64,000 bases of DNA from Oxytricha trifallax (Eukaryota; Ciliophora; Spirotrichea; Sporadotrichida; Oxytrichidae): assembly GCA_000711775.1 (NCBI GenBank), contig ARYC01001480.1:1-64000 (forward strand). Reading direction: 5' to 3'. Under the pieces are notes generated by a model. It worked only from the letters and a program-made list of their open reading frames with translations, was not told the DNA's origin and made no database searches. Every line of letters starts with the position of its first letter. Position 1 is the first letter of the stretch. The translations under genes were made by a program, and so were the position numbers. Of the stretch, positions 22,000 to 32,940 are shown in pieces.

Positions 22000-24684
22000 T
22001 CAACTCTTCATGCTTTATGCTAGATTTTTGTAAGCGCCCGCCCCGATCAGCTGTTTTAAGTCATCGAGACTTTCTATTGCATCATGCTCATTTTATGCAT
22101 ATGAAACAGCATCCAACAGAACTTTACTGAATCGCTTCTTGTAGATTAGAGCCATAAGTTATTCTAGCTTGCCAAGCTTCTCAATCGCTAGCTGCTTCAT
22201 CTTATGCAAAATTTGCTGCTTTGGTAAGTTAGATATTGGAAAGTATTTTGACTTCAATGCCCCCATGCTTCTCGAGCTCTTACCTCTCATTTATAGATAT
22301 TTACCTTCTGAGTTAATGTCACATGCAATAATCACTTGATCATCACCTCTAAACTTAGTATTGTAACCATAACTTTCACCCTGACCCAGAATTAAGACCC
22401 CAGTTTACCACGATTATATTTCATCCAAAATAGTCTGAGAGATGCCCATTCTAACATTTAGAGAGCCAATCGAGTCTATAATAATTTTAACTTTATCCTT
22501 CTCATGTTCATTGCAGAAGACAATGAAAGAGACAGCATGGCTAGATTCTTAGATTTCGCTTTTAATTTTCTATAGCCTTTCATCTGAGTTTAAGCATATA
22601 ATAATGTCCCCTCCTTATTCTTAGCTCAAGTCATTCAATACCTCGAACTCACTCTTGAAAATCAAAACTTTTGGTTGAATGCATACTTGAGCGAGCACCC
22701 TTAGAATACCTAAATCGCAAGTTGCACTAAACATTAGGACCTTGTCAAACATAAATCCCATATACCATTCAATTTTCCATCATGATATTAAAATGGATGC
22801 TTCCAAGTAATGTGATCGAATTCATCAAGAATCAAAATGTCATAAGACTATTTAGTTTTGTAGAAGTTTTCAATGGTTTCTATCTGCAACTAAATGCCTA
22901 AAGGTTGGACAAACCTTTAGGTTTGCAACTTGAGGATCTAATCGGGAACTATGATAACAATCTTTTTCCCTTGCTAAATCCAATAGCATGCTAAAAGTCC
23001 CTAGACCCAAGTTTTGCCAGATGCAGTAGGCATCTGGATTTGAATATTGTTTTGCTGATGATTCAAAATGATTGCAGCTATTGTGGATTAATAAATAGAG
23101 TGTTTGTAGTCTAGACAACTTTCCTCCAATAATTATGAGCATCTGACAATGTCATCGACAGTTATCTTTTGATCAGAGTTTTAAGACTTTAATGAGTCCA
23201 CCCAAATCTTCTTACTCTTAGACTCAATCATTGACACATAATTTTTATTTTAGGTACAGGATTGCAGTTTGGTAAGTTCCCGTATCCACAATGTCTCGTT
23301 TTAGCTAAATAATTCTTCAAGTTGATCAAGCTCATAGTCTTTGACAGATTACAGCACAATTACTAATCGTTCCAGCTGCAAGTTTATGTGCTGACGCTTA
23401 GAGAGCATCGTTAAAAGGATTCTTCTCTATGAGAAAATTCCTAAAAGATCATTTATTGAATGTGAGGGGTCCTGCTTTACTTTTGATATTGATATCAATG
23501 TGATAAATTCTTCTCTATATAATTTGTTGATATTCTTGACAGTTTATATGAAATTATTGTAGAGGAAGTTATCTTAACTTTTAACTACCATTTCCGCTTC
23601 TTTTTCATTGAAACCATTCTTGAGTAAGAATTATTGAAAAACCATGTTGCTCTCTGGTGAAGAAGTGGCCTTTAGAGATGACAGAGAATTTAAATCTAAC
23701 AATAGACTAACTAAACCCAATGTCATTTGCTATTTAGTATCCTTTAAATATCTGTTTATGGAAGATGCCATCACACCAAGAATCGTTTTCTCAACTTCAT
23801 CATAAAGTTGAGTGTCAACATTATGCTTTAAATTTGGGTAAAGGGTGTGGATCAGGGTTTAGCCCTCTAATGGTAACTCTTTGATGATAGATGAAGCAGC
23901 CAAGTGAAATTTAATGATTTAAGCTTGCGAGTAATTTTTGAATTCCCTCTCGATAAGTTTAATCTCTCTAGATTTTAACAACTCAATTATATGCCTCTAT
24001 TAATGCTGAAGTTAGGTTTCTACACAGCTATTATAAAACTCTTTGTCATCAATCAGAGCCTAATTCATCTTTTATATTAAACAAAGTTGAAATTCATCTT
24101 CGAGGTCAGAGTAATTATGAATAATAAAGAAAGCCAACTGAGAAATATGATTTTAAGCTTGAATGGCTTGCTGAGGACCATCAAGAGAAGTTTTGCTTCT
24201 CTACTTTCGGAGGCTTCTTTAGATCTTAACTAATAATTCTTTTTCTGGCTCCCTTTTATATAAATATATGTGTGTCTTCCTTCATCTTTACTCCTATAAG
24301 TGATCTTCTTAGATTTTGTCTCTTTACTCTTATATAATTTTTAATGAGATCACGATCGAGTTCCTATAGAGGGTATTCTGATAACTTGGGGTGATCTTGA
24401 ATATCCTTATAAGTTTTTTAGTAGCTATTGGCGATCAGGCTTAGGGTCATTCTTGCTTCGGAACATGGAACTTTGTAAGGTTTATGATCATGATACTTTT
24501 TTAAATCATTGTAGTTTCTAAAGCTTTTCGACTAACAGTCTTTGGATTGCTATTTCAGTTCCCTTTTATTATGATCTAGCGATGATTTTTTTTACTTGGA
24601 TGATAATTGGGACTTGGTCGATGAGAATTTTGAATTGAAACGTGAGTCATCACTATCGTACAATGAGTTCTGAGAGTCGCTCAT
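22000..24684 (-). CDS. SF2 helicase-like ATPase, about 890 aa
   Basis: ATG 24682-24684 begins MSDSQNSLYDSDDSRFNSKF, a Ser/Lys-rich region. The long middle part is helical. Helicase motifs follow: Walker A in QIQMPTASGKTWVQGLLA (about 23000), motif Ia-like KKIVIIVPDQILKLQTQR, Walker B in YDILILDEFDHITW (DEFD), motif III MFSATCDLG, and a C-terminal RecA-like half (HAVSFIVFCNEHEKDKVKII, DDQVIIACDI, then QMRGKSSRSMGALKS as a possible motif VI). A one-base shift after EKQN (about 24185) and others near 22700-22850 break the frame. SecA-like SF2 ATPases are abundant in ciliates. The gene starts only 356 bp from the divergent 22-kDa gene of unit 2, the place held by the third transposon gene in other units. 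Confidence 0.6.
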
Positions 24685-25040
24685 TTTTTAATTATGAATT
24701 TGTGATTATTTTATTTTAAAAAATTTAAATTTAAATCTCTATTATAATGAATTAGGACACAATGAACAAAGCATATCAACAATAAGTGGAGGGTCGATTA
24801 AATATCGACAACAAATTTTTTCAGAAAAAAATCACAAAAAATCACAAAAAGTCACAAACCTAAAATTTTGATTTTTTTGGAAAAAAATATCATTCAGCAC
24901 CACCACCCTTTTTTGTAAATTGATACTGCTCAAGATTTTTCCACATTCTTAAGTATCATTACAACTAAAAGAGCTGTTTTTCTTATAGTTAAGGTGAGTA
25001 ATAATATTTTATTTTTAATTTGCTATAGGTAATAACATTT

Positions 25041-25852
25041 ATGGAGATGAATTCCATTAAAAGATCATTCAACCAATTTCAAATGAATGATAGCCAAGCT
25101 GAGGACAGCATCTTAAGAATTACTCCTCACGAACTTGGTGGGAAGTTCAAATCCAAACTAGACATTTACTCCTATCTAACAGAGATTCGTAATTTTTTAG
25201 GTCTTAATACTTTATAGAATATCTGAGGTTGATTTTCAAGGGAAACAAGAGACTTTTGAAAATGGATTAAATAAAGATGGTGTAAGTGCCAAAGTATGAT
25301 GAACTCTCAGTAAGGCAGCTGTACTTGCAAGTTTGTGACGATCAAGAGTTGAGCATCTACTTGCCAGATATGTCGGAGAAGTCCAAACCTATTGACAGAC
25401 AATACTTTTTCAATGTTCTCAATACAATTCAACCAGAGTATCTCTCACACATCATCAACAAGTCAAGGGGAAGCAGGAATAGCATGGATAGTTAAGGATA
25501 GAAGAATGATTTTATTCTCATATCTGACGATTGGTTATCACAGCTTACCAGCCATCCCTTTATCTCAAGTATCTTACTCTATCCTAACCTTATTAATATT
25601 TAGAAAAATCGGGGAGGACCATGCAGCTCTTGAAAGCTTCTACCAAACTAATGAAGGACAGGAAGCCTAAGCAATCGCCCCCCAAAGTTTTGTCCCTTAA
25701 GCGATTCAGGGGGATTGAGCATGCCTCAGCTAGCAAGGAAGGGGATCAAACCTAGTAATGGATCTCGCCTCTTAGAGATGAACACCACAATGTTTGAGTC
25801 CTAATCTGACGCTGGCACCATGAACAACAACGCAATGAGATTTAACATTTGA
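25041..25852 (+). CDS. 22-kDa TBE-type transposon protein, unit 2 (frameshifted)
   Basis: ATG 25041-25043 begins MEMNSIKRSFNQFQMNDSQA. A shift near 25220 restores EYLRLIFKGNKRLLKMDQIK, then VPKYDELSVRQLYLQ and RQYFFNVLNTIQPEYLSHII, aligning with the ELSV and FFFGxLGTL blocks of the other copies. A basic stretch (KDRKPKQSPPKVLSLKRFRG) is reached after another frame change. The end AMRFNI before TGA 25850-25852 resembles the RMQFNM end of unit 4. It is the most diverged of the four copies. Confidence 0.6.
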
Positions 25853-25880
25853 GCTTAAATTATCATAATTTAACTTAACA

Positions 25881-26834
25881 TCATAAATCAAACTTCTTCA
25901 TTTTCTTCATGCATATTTCTCTTATAACACCATCATCCACTCTACAGAATGCTTATCTCAAAACTCGTTTTGCATCAAACTTTTCATCCTATCCAACAAT
26001 CTTCATTTTCATCCTCTTAAACTAGTTCTTAAGTACCGAAAAGTAATTTTCAATAGGGTTATATTGAGGCGAGTATGGAGGAGTAAAAATGAGAGTAATG
26101 CCTAGCTCCTCAGTCAAGCTTTGATCTTTTTACTGTGATGCACTCTTAGGTTATCAAGAACTACAGCAAGCCTATTTGTCATATTTTGTTCATGAAATCC
26201 TATGATGAAATCATACAACTTCTCAACGTCCACTGACCTATCATGATTGTAGTATAGTTCCAAACCTCTGTCAGGAGATACTCCTGCAACACAGCAATGC
26301 TCTTAGTGAATTGTAATTTGTCTTCCACAATAATATTTTTGGCCCCTATTGCTAAACTCTTGCTTGAGATTAGCGGAGTATGTAAACATCACCTCGTCAA
26401 TGAATACAATTTTTCTTCCCCCTGTATAGCATTGATTAGTTCTAATTTCATCTGTTAGAATAGCCCTTAGGTTTTCAGGGTCTAAACTGGACTCATGTAC
26501 TTGCAGAGTCTGATAAATTTCCTCTTAATTCCATTATCCTTGTATACCTTAGAAAGTTTAGATTGAGAAATCTTAAGCTCAGAAAAATTTCAATGGAACA
26601 TTACACATCTTTCCCCCAATGTCATCCCTGCCTAATGCTACAAAGTGCTCTAACTCGTTAGGTATTCAATGTTATCATCCGAAAGTTTGCAAGGTATAGA
26701 GAGTGGACTTGGCATTTTCTTGCTAACTTTTGATTAAGCAAATATTTTTCACAATTGATCTTGGAATGTTTGTAAAATCACTTATTAAAGAGTAACTAAG
26801 ATAGATAGCTGATTCCTTTTCTGGAGCTAGGCAT
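25881..26834 (-). pseudogene. Tc1/mariner DDE transposase, decayed (unit 2)
   Basis: From ATG 26832-26834 the minus strand encodes a transposase in several frames: DFTNIPRSIVKNICLI (helix-turn-helix region), FIDEVMFTYSANLK (first Asp), RLAVVLDNLRVHHSK (second Asp), and TPPYSPQYNPIENYFSVLK (Glu), the classic Tc1/mariner C-terminal motif. At least four frame changes (near 26770, 26660, 26590 and 26110) break it, although the catalytic residues survive. It is clearly a different lineage from the unit 1 protein. Confidence 0.8.
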
Positions 26835-26967
26835 TTGAACCTGAGAAAAATTAAAAGTATGTAATCAAAAGAGATAGGGTGGTTGTTATTTTAAATTTAA
26901 ATTCAAATTAATTTTAGTATTTTTATTATTATTAGAGATTTGGTAGCTTTTTAATTATTGAGGCCTT

Positions 26968-26970
<3 letters not shown>

Positions 26971-27002
<32 letters not shown>
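26971..27002. repeat. (AT)n microsatellite
   Basis: About 16 uninterrupted TA units. It lies in a spacer with no gene between the decayed transposase and the YHYH-domain fragment. Confidence 0.9.
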
Positions 27003-27005
<3 letters not shown>

Positions 27006-27194
27006 ACTAAGTTGATTAAACTAAAAGCTACCAAATTTAATAAGCTGATTGAGTTATAATTTATTCCTAATTAAAGCCTATTACTAACAGCTATAAATGG
27101 CGATTCCCCTTGGACACTAATCTAATCCAGGATGACAAGGAATACATGACCTTTACTAATGCCTTTGAGTAGTGGCAACACTGGCACATGAATA

Positions 27195-27990
27195 TCAGCA
27201 GGGACCCCACCAGGCATGGAAGTAGGGGAAGAGAATAGTAACGACATAGACGTATGTACCTTCGATCATCACACCGTTGCAAGCATCAACATCGCATGGC
27301 TGCCATAGAGCATCAGTGGCTTTGTAGAGTACAATGATAAAGTGACCATCTCTTGCAAGACCGACTATGATTGTGACCCTTTAAGCAGTTGGAAGATTGG
27401 TGTTAGCGTATGTCAAGGAAGTGATAGAAAGTTTAATATTCGCTGCTTCCTAAACATTAATCAACTTCAACTCTCTTGGTATATGAGACTGCTCTCATTG
27501 GTGCGAAGATGTCGTGTAAGTGCTCCGAAGTGCCAGAGTGGATGGGAACCCCATTGGTTGAGATTCCAACGAGTGCAGCGCGCACAGTTTATCACTCTAA
27601 GATTCCTCCTCTCACCCATTAGTAAGATTCATTGAGTAATTGATATACTTTAATAATAGACGAGAATCCGCAATAGCGTCTTACACAGCAAGAGAGAGGA
27701 AAGCACGCTGAGCCGAGAGGAAAAGTCCAGCGGACTAGAGAGATTCGCAGGTAATAGTCACTGTATCACCATCCTCATCGTTACCATTACCAAGGAAATG
27801 TACCCCAAGGCGCTTGCGCAATGCCATAGGATGGTCCTCAAAATAAAGATGCTTAGATATCTCGGCTCCTGGAGTAGATGTCTGAGTCGGAGACTCCATT
27901 TCCGCAGATTAAAACATGGAGAATCACATGGTGCTCTTGGCCACTACCCCAGTCGAGCATTCGCCCCTTACTTCGTTTGCAATATTGATT
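27195..27990 (-). pseudogene. YHYH-domain protein fragment
   Basis: The minus strand from about 27600 down to TGA 27195-27197 encodes the pattern of the YHYH domain: ALVGISTNGVPIHSGTSEHL, VDQCLGSSEYQTFYHFL (the YHYH site itself is altered), IIVGLARDGHFI, then CDVDACNGVMIEGTYVYVVT and FPYFHAWWGPC. A one-base shift separates the second and third parts. Upstream (27650-27960) the same strand is open for nearly 100 codons (ISKHLYFEDHPMALRKRLGV). Domain function is not well known. Composition here is GC-richer than most of the window. The break in YHYH and the frame shift suggest decay. Confidence 0.5.
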
Positions 27991-27991
27991 T

Positions 27992-28494
27992 CGGAAAAAT
28001 GCCTAGATTCCCTATGTTGACAAGAGTGAACTCAAAGACGAAATTCATTGCGGTACTTAAGATGGTCCACTACTTGACTATTTCAACAAAGACAGCTTTG
28101 GGGTTTCATTGAAAATTGATGCTGCAGTCACACACTTTGAGCTTTGCACAACAAATCCAGCACGTGACTACACATTCAGCAGAGAAGCAACACTCAGCAT
28201 CTATCAAGAATTGACTCAGACAGGCAAATACAGAAATATTGAAGTAATCAGGCGACTCTGATGTCTTCTTCCCACGTTAGGCACTCAAATCTGGATCAGA
28301 GAGCTTAAACTTAAAACCATCGTTGCATGGAAATCATGGCCAGTTGGCGACTAAACATCAGGATACAGACTGAACACGAGGCCGACAATTTCACTTTTGC
28401 TACAATTCATAGTGTTGGTCATATGGCTCCACAATGGAAGAGAAAGGAGACCTACCATGTTATCTTCACATTCCTTGCAGTTGGACACCTTTGA
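27992..28494 (+). pseudogene. Serine carboxypeptidase (S10) C-terminal fragment
   Basis: The plus strand encodes the C-terminal third of an S10 carboxypeptidase: helix FSREATLSIYQELTQTGKYR, catalytic Asp segment SGDSDVFFPR, then GTQIWIRELKLKTIVAWKSW, and the catalytic His segment FTFATIHSVGHMAPQWK ending at TGA 28492-28494. Frame changes occur near 28245, 28278 and 28370. The N-terminal part with the oxyanion and nucleophile Ser motifs (GESYAG) is not found nearby, so this is a fragment. It abuts the YHYH fragment head to head. Confidence 0.65.
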
Positions 28495-28529
28495 GTATTA
28501 TCACAAACAATCAGATACTATAATCATCT

Positions 28530-29060
28530 ATCTATTTCAATTTAATCAATTTAAGTCTTCTCCCTATTCTTCAAATTCTTTTATTAAGTCTTGTACACTT
28601 TAGAAAGCTCCATGTTGTTTCTTCATTTTGCGGTTTTTGTTGGTTTGTTCTAGATGATGATCTTTTTTGAAATTATTGAATTTTAAAATCTATTAGACTT
28701 TCTCAAATGATTATCTTAGGCAATTCAGGCGCGAACACTTTTAGCATCTTTATTATTCATCAATTTCTTATTTTCTAAAGGACTTTAAGATCATTAATTT
28801 CTGAAATTTGCAATTATAAAGCTCTAAGTTTCCAAGAATCTTGTCAGAGATTTGGGAAGATAATCATTTCTGAAATGCTTCTAAAATCAGTGAGTTAAAC
28901 TTAAATTATCTTCATGACTTCACAGTCCTAAGCATTTGTTTTACTTCTCTTCATCCATTGAAACTACATCTTTATCATAGTCCTTGAGGTAATTTTCCTT
29001 TTTATTGTTATCCCTCCGATACCTCCGGTCCTTGCGATCCCTCCGATCCCTCCAGTAGTT
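28530..29060 (-). CDS. Arg/Asp-rich then coiled-coil protein, unassigned
   Basis: The minus strand from about 29055 encodes a DR-repeat tract (YWRDRRDRKDRRYRRDNNKK). After a frame change comes FNSLILEAFQK, a TGA at 28864-28866, LSSQISDKILGNLELYNCKF, a Cys/Arg segment and an acidic end (SVQDLIKEFEEQGEDLN). The TGA sits where a tryptophan would be unremarkable. RD-rich tracts occur in RNA-processing proteins, but nothing more specific can be said. Confidence 0.4.
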
Positions 29061-29738
29061 TCTAAAATCACAAGTACTTTAATGAACCCATATTGAGCTG
29101 ATTAGTATAGCTGCTGCTTAGTAAGGAATCTAAACAAAGTACACTAGCCACAATAATTTTTAGGGCGAAAATACTAACTGAGTTATTTTAACGAAGATCT
29201 ATATCTATACTTTAGAGTGTAATGTAGGCTACTTTATTCACAGACCATCCTGATAATCATTCTATATTATTGCATTTCGCATTTCGTATCTGAGAACTGT
29301 GGAGTTTTTAATGCTTATGATGTATCTGATAAACAACAAACAATTTTTTCATTCATTATCGGGATCCTGGGAGTAAATCATAGGGCAACGATAACTAACT
29401 TAACCTGGAACTCAGCAATCATTCAGTTTCATTTTGATAACTTTAGGTTAATATATTGGGAGAGAAGAGAGAACATTCAAGTATTTTTATCATGAAACTA
29501 ATGTAATGAAGATTGGTTTGCAGCTTATTAAATGTATGAAGCTGAAACTTTTCATGCTTAGATAAGATCTGGTTTCCCCAGTAGATGATGAAATTCAAAT
29601 TTTTTATTATTTTATCTTACTCTTCAAATTCAAAAAATACTGACTAATTGCCCACTTTGTAATAAATAAAAAGTATTTGATAGCTGTCTGTAGTGTTCTC
29701 AAATTGAAGATCCAAAGTCTTATATGTTTATAAAAATT
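29061..29738. other. Region without a recognised gene
   Basis: Moderately AT-rich, with only short open stretches on both strands. No family motif or notable repeat seen. Confidence 0.35.
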
Positions 29739-30292
29739 ATTACTAAAAGTCTTGCTAAGACATAGTCATGATAAATTTGAACAAAAATACTTAACAAGCA
29801 GAGAATACTACAAAGTTAAAATAATCAATGATATCATTTACAATGAAACAACCAATATAGTTTCAGTCTTTAAAGATTACCTAATCTTTGATGATATTAG
29901 TGAATTTCTCAAGAGATTCTATCAAAGATAGGAGTCAATCTAACTTCTGCCTAAAATGTTTGAATTTTACGAAAAATTCTCTAAAGTTTTCCCAAAATAT
30001 GTGACACTACCAAAGAACAAATATCTTTTTAAGAACATAGAGAAGAAGCAAAGAATAATTGATGAAAAACAGAGAATATTGCAGGAATAGGATGAGAAGA
30101 AATAGAGGGAAGCTAATGGCAATGGGTTTTAATTGGGAAATAGTGGAGAGAAAGGTCATGATAAAAGTAGACATAGAGATAGAGGTCTAGCTCATAATAG
30201 ATGGGAATTCAAGTATGTACTCACAAATTTCCACTGATCGTATGTTTAACACTCAGTTCATTGATTCAATTAACAACATCTACGTATATTAA
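29739..30292 (+). CDS. Conserved ciliate protein of unknown function
   Basis: The plus strand is open from SHDKFEQKYLTSREYYKVKI through IINDIIYNETTNIVSVFKDY, LIFDDISEFLKRFYQRQESI, PKMFEFYEKFSKVFPKYVTL and a basic coiled coil (KKQRIIDEKQRILQEQDEKK), then GHDKSRHRDRGLAH. A one-base shift near 30215 restores the end MYSQISTDRMFNTQFIDSIN. The block around INDIIYNE...FKDYL...SEFLKRFY looks like a domain I associate with many uncharacterised ciliate proteins. It lies immediately upstream of transposon unit 3 and may be a host gene truncated by it. Confidence 0.5.
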
Positions 30293-30370
30293 TAATTTTA
30301 CAGAATCATAAAATTTGAGAATTGAGTGAATATATATTTCTTTGATAAATAAAACTAAATCTGATTTAAT

Positions 30371-31430
30371 ATGGCAAAGGGAATAAGTATTTCTCAAAAT
30401 ATAATAGAACTGATATTTCAGTTAAGATTTAGATCTTCAAAGGCTTTCGTCCATTCAATGACTTACTTTACTTACAAACAAATATAGTAAGTGACTGGCT
30501 TGAGCATACGTTAAATCTCTAAGATATGCACGCACCGACACTTTAATAGAAGTACATAAACTATCGTTTCAAGTCCCCATTAGGATTTATCTTTGCCACA
30601 TATAGACTTTCTCACTTCTACACAGACTCTTCAAACACAGAAACATTTATCATTACTTAATAGATGCAAGATGTTTCACAGATAATATCCAGCTAAAAAA
30701 TTAAGCCCATCAAAGCTTTACTAGATTTACAAAAAGATAGGGATTAGATATAAGGTGATGAGAAGTAAAGTCCTTTGAAATAATAGCAAATATACAAACA
30801 ATAAATTGACTGTTATTAAGAACCTTTTGATTTAATTAACCAAGGCTATAAAATCATTTATATGGATGAGACAATATTCAAGCCACACTCCATCACAAGA
30901 AAATCTTGGACGCATAAATATCAAAATTAAGTACTCTTAAAAAAGGGTTTGAGCGTCAAAACACAATCTGCAATAGTTTATATCAGTAAGGATGGGCTTA
31001 AATCATTCTTAATTTGATAAAAATCAATTAAAAAGTAAGATATAATTGATAGTTTAACTCCGGCAGTCAATAAAAATAAGGAACATAAACTTGCTATTTT
31101 TATGGATAATTTACGTGCCCATCATGACAAGGAAGTCAAGTAAAAATTTTAAGATAAAAATATCAATTTAATATACAATGCTCCCTATTACTCTAAATTT
31201 TTATCTGTATTAAAGAAGTATTCTTGAGAGTTAAATAAAGGTACATAAACAAAGTAATTAGTTTGGATTTTATGTTGTCCAATAAAAAGCACATCGTGAT
31301 TATAGAAGAATGTTCACTATAAATTGAATAAAGTGACTGTAATAATTAGACATTTATCGAAGATGAGACAATCAATTAGTCAGTGAAAAGATAAAGGGCA
31401 CATAATTTATTTAATTTATATGTAACTAAT
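30371..31430 (+). pseudogene. Tc1/mariner DDE transposase, inactive copy (unit 3)
   Basis: From ATG 30371-30373 (MAKGISISQNIIELIFQLRF) the protein aligns with the unit 1 transposase: HTH region FTYKQIQQVTGLSIRQISKI, IYMDETIFKPHSITRKSW (first Asp), FMDNLRAHHDKEVKQKF (second Asp) and YNAPYYSKF. The third motif reads CIKEVF where unit 1 has CIEEVF, so the catalytic Glu is replaced by Lys. There are frame changes near 30800 and 31205 and an in-frame TGA at 31015-31017. This copy should not be able to catalyse transposition. Confidence 0.8.
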
Positions 31431-31447
31431 TAATTTTGCTTAATCGC

Positions 31448-32221
31448 TCAGATTTAATTCCCATGTAATCTCTTTAGTAGTGGAGAAACCCTTATATTTT
31501 ACTCATCTCTCATTTCTCTATCCTTCGGTCGTTATAACTTGGTCTCTTCAATATAAAAGTTTTTGTAGCTCTTGACAAGTTCAAATAACTTTCGTTTCTT
31601 ATTAATTCTACTAGGTTTAGACTTAATCTTAAGTAAAGAAAGGGCTTTTCCCTTTCGCTCTAGAAAATGTTATATTATCTATGCTTACTTGATAAGTATT
31701 GTTCTTCTTCAAGTTGTTATAAGAAGTCAGGGCTAACTAATATCTAGTCGCCCTTCTATTCTTCTTGAGATACATAATTTCTAAGCTTATGTTGCTGTCT
31801 AACAGTCTCTTTCAAATATTCTTAGGATAATGTCCCAAGCTTTCCAAAGAAAAATGACTTGTCAGGCAACTCTCCAGTATCCTCATAATAGTTTAGATGC
31901 TCCAAAATTACTTTATCGTCTTTTATTTGATTGAATATAGATTTAACTGACAGTTCTTGATAATTTGGTATATTGATTTTCTATATTGCTACTGACCTTA
32001 TCAAGTGCACATTCTTTTGTAGAGCATCTTTGATAAACCTCATTGAGGTCGTTTTGTAAGGTGGCATGTAGAAGCTTCTGCTAAGTTAAGTCAAATAAAT
32101 CTAACAATAAAACTTCAGGTAATTATACCAGTCATGCTTAGAACTAAGCCTACCCTCCAAAATCCTAGCATCTATTAATTAAAGGCTCTGCTTTTGAGAG
32201 TATTTAGTTTAAATTTTCCAT
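31448..32221 (-). CDS. 22-kDa TBE-type transposon protein, unit 3
   Basis: ATG 32219-32221 begins MENLNQILSKAEPLI. One frame change near 32165 leads to ARILEGRLSSKHDWYNYLKF and then a clean frame: TTSMRFIKDALQKNVHLI, IPNYQELSVKSIFNQIK, LPDKSFFFGKLGTL, a 29-nt intron (31660-31688), and a basic C-terminal exon (GKALSLLKIKSKPSRINKKR) ending at TGA 31448-31450. It is convergent with the transposase. Its start codon lies one base from the nested inverted-repeat element. Confidence 0.7.
31660..31688 (-). other. 29-nt intron in the 22-kDa gene
   Basis: GTAAGC...TTCTAG on the minus strand; same site as the introns of units 1 and 4. Confidence 0.65.
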
Positions 32222-32222
32222 A

Positions 32223-32460
32223 TTTTTTAAGAATTAAGATAAGGGGGTACAATTGATTAATTAAGAATTATTATTATATTGGCTAAAATCAATTAAAAAT
32301 AGCGTAAAAGATAATATACACACCCTGATTTGTTTATTTTTAATGGAAAATAATTCGAGCCAATGGCTTTAATTATTAGTCTAAATAGATTAAATTTACT
32401 CCAATATAATAATAATTCTTAATTAATCAATTGTACCCCCTTATCTTAATTCTTAAAAAA
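32223..32460. mobile_element. 238-bp MITE-like element with perfect 60-bp inverted repeats
   Basis: Bases 32223-32282 and 32401-32460 are exact reverse complements over 60 bp (ends TTTTTTAAGAATTAAGATAA...). The core GGGGGTACAATTGATTAATT is included. The 118-bp centre has no coding capacity. It is inserted between the divergent 22-kDa and 57-kDa genes of unit 3. Perfect identity of the arms points to recent insertion, or to maintenance as a hairpin. Confidence 0.9.
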
Positions 32461-32578
32461 TTCATGGGGTTTTAAGGCTTACATTTCTTTTATACTAAAT
32501 ATCTATTGGCCTAGAAGGCTTAATCATAAATTTGTATTTGAAGCCTTTAAAAATAACGCAACCGCACATATCAAAGGA

Positions 32579-32592
32579 ACATAAATTTATGT
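32579..32592. promoter_or_regulatory. Palindrome ACATAAATTTATGT
   Basis: A perfect 14-bp palindrome followed by CCTCC, in the spacer upstream of the 57-kDa gene. A near-identical palindrome is found in the equivalent spacer of unit 4 (62566-62580) and again at 63914-63928. Possibly a protein-binding site. Confidence 0.4.
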
Positions 32593-32940
32593 CCTCCTGT
32601 TCTTCTCAAGTCTAAGTTGAATTTGTAAGATTTCTTAAGGTCTACTATTTAATACTAAACTTTCGGTCATATTGAATAGTAAATATTTTATGATTTTAAG
32701 AAGGAACATAAATAATAATGTTATGTACATAGGTACATAAAATTAAACTTTTTGTAATATAACCTATTATTTCAATTAAAGTAAGATTACTTAAAGTATT
32801 AATTTTAAGTATGATACATAGAATTCTAATTTATGTAACCTCGTACCTAAATATTTAATTTATGTCTCCCTTGTTAAGTATAATAAGTAGTTTATTATTA
32901 AGATATATTAAATAAACATAAATTAATTTCTGTAATAAAT

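Larger units (their letters stand above)
25041..26834 (-). mobile_element. TBE-like transposon, unit 2 (decayed)
   Basis: A 22-kDa gene (+) is convergent with a decayed transposase (-), the mirror image of unit 1. A third gene of the usual kind is not present on the left, unless the SF2 helicase-like gene at 22000-24684 fills that role. Terminal repeats not found. Confidence 0.6.

Noticed and set aside
22000..24684. Treating the helicase-like gene as a bacterial SecA
   Set aside because: It uses TAA/TAG as Gln throughout, so it is a ciliate nuclear gene; only the SF2 ATPase motifs can be supported.
27342..28112. Plus-strand frames of about 100 codons
   Set aside because: The minus strand carries recognisable YHYH-domain sequence over 27195-27600, and the plus-strand frames have no family signature.
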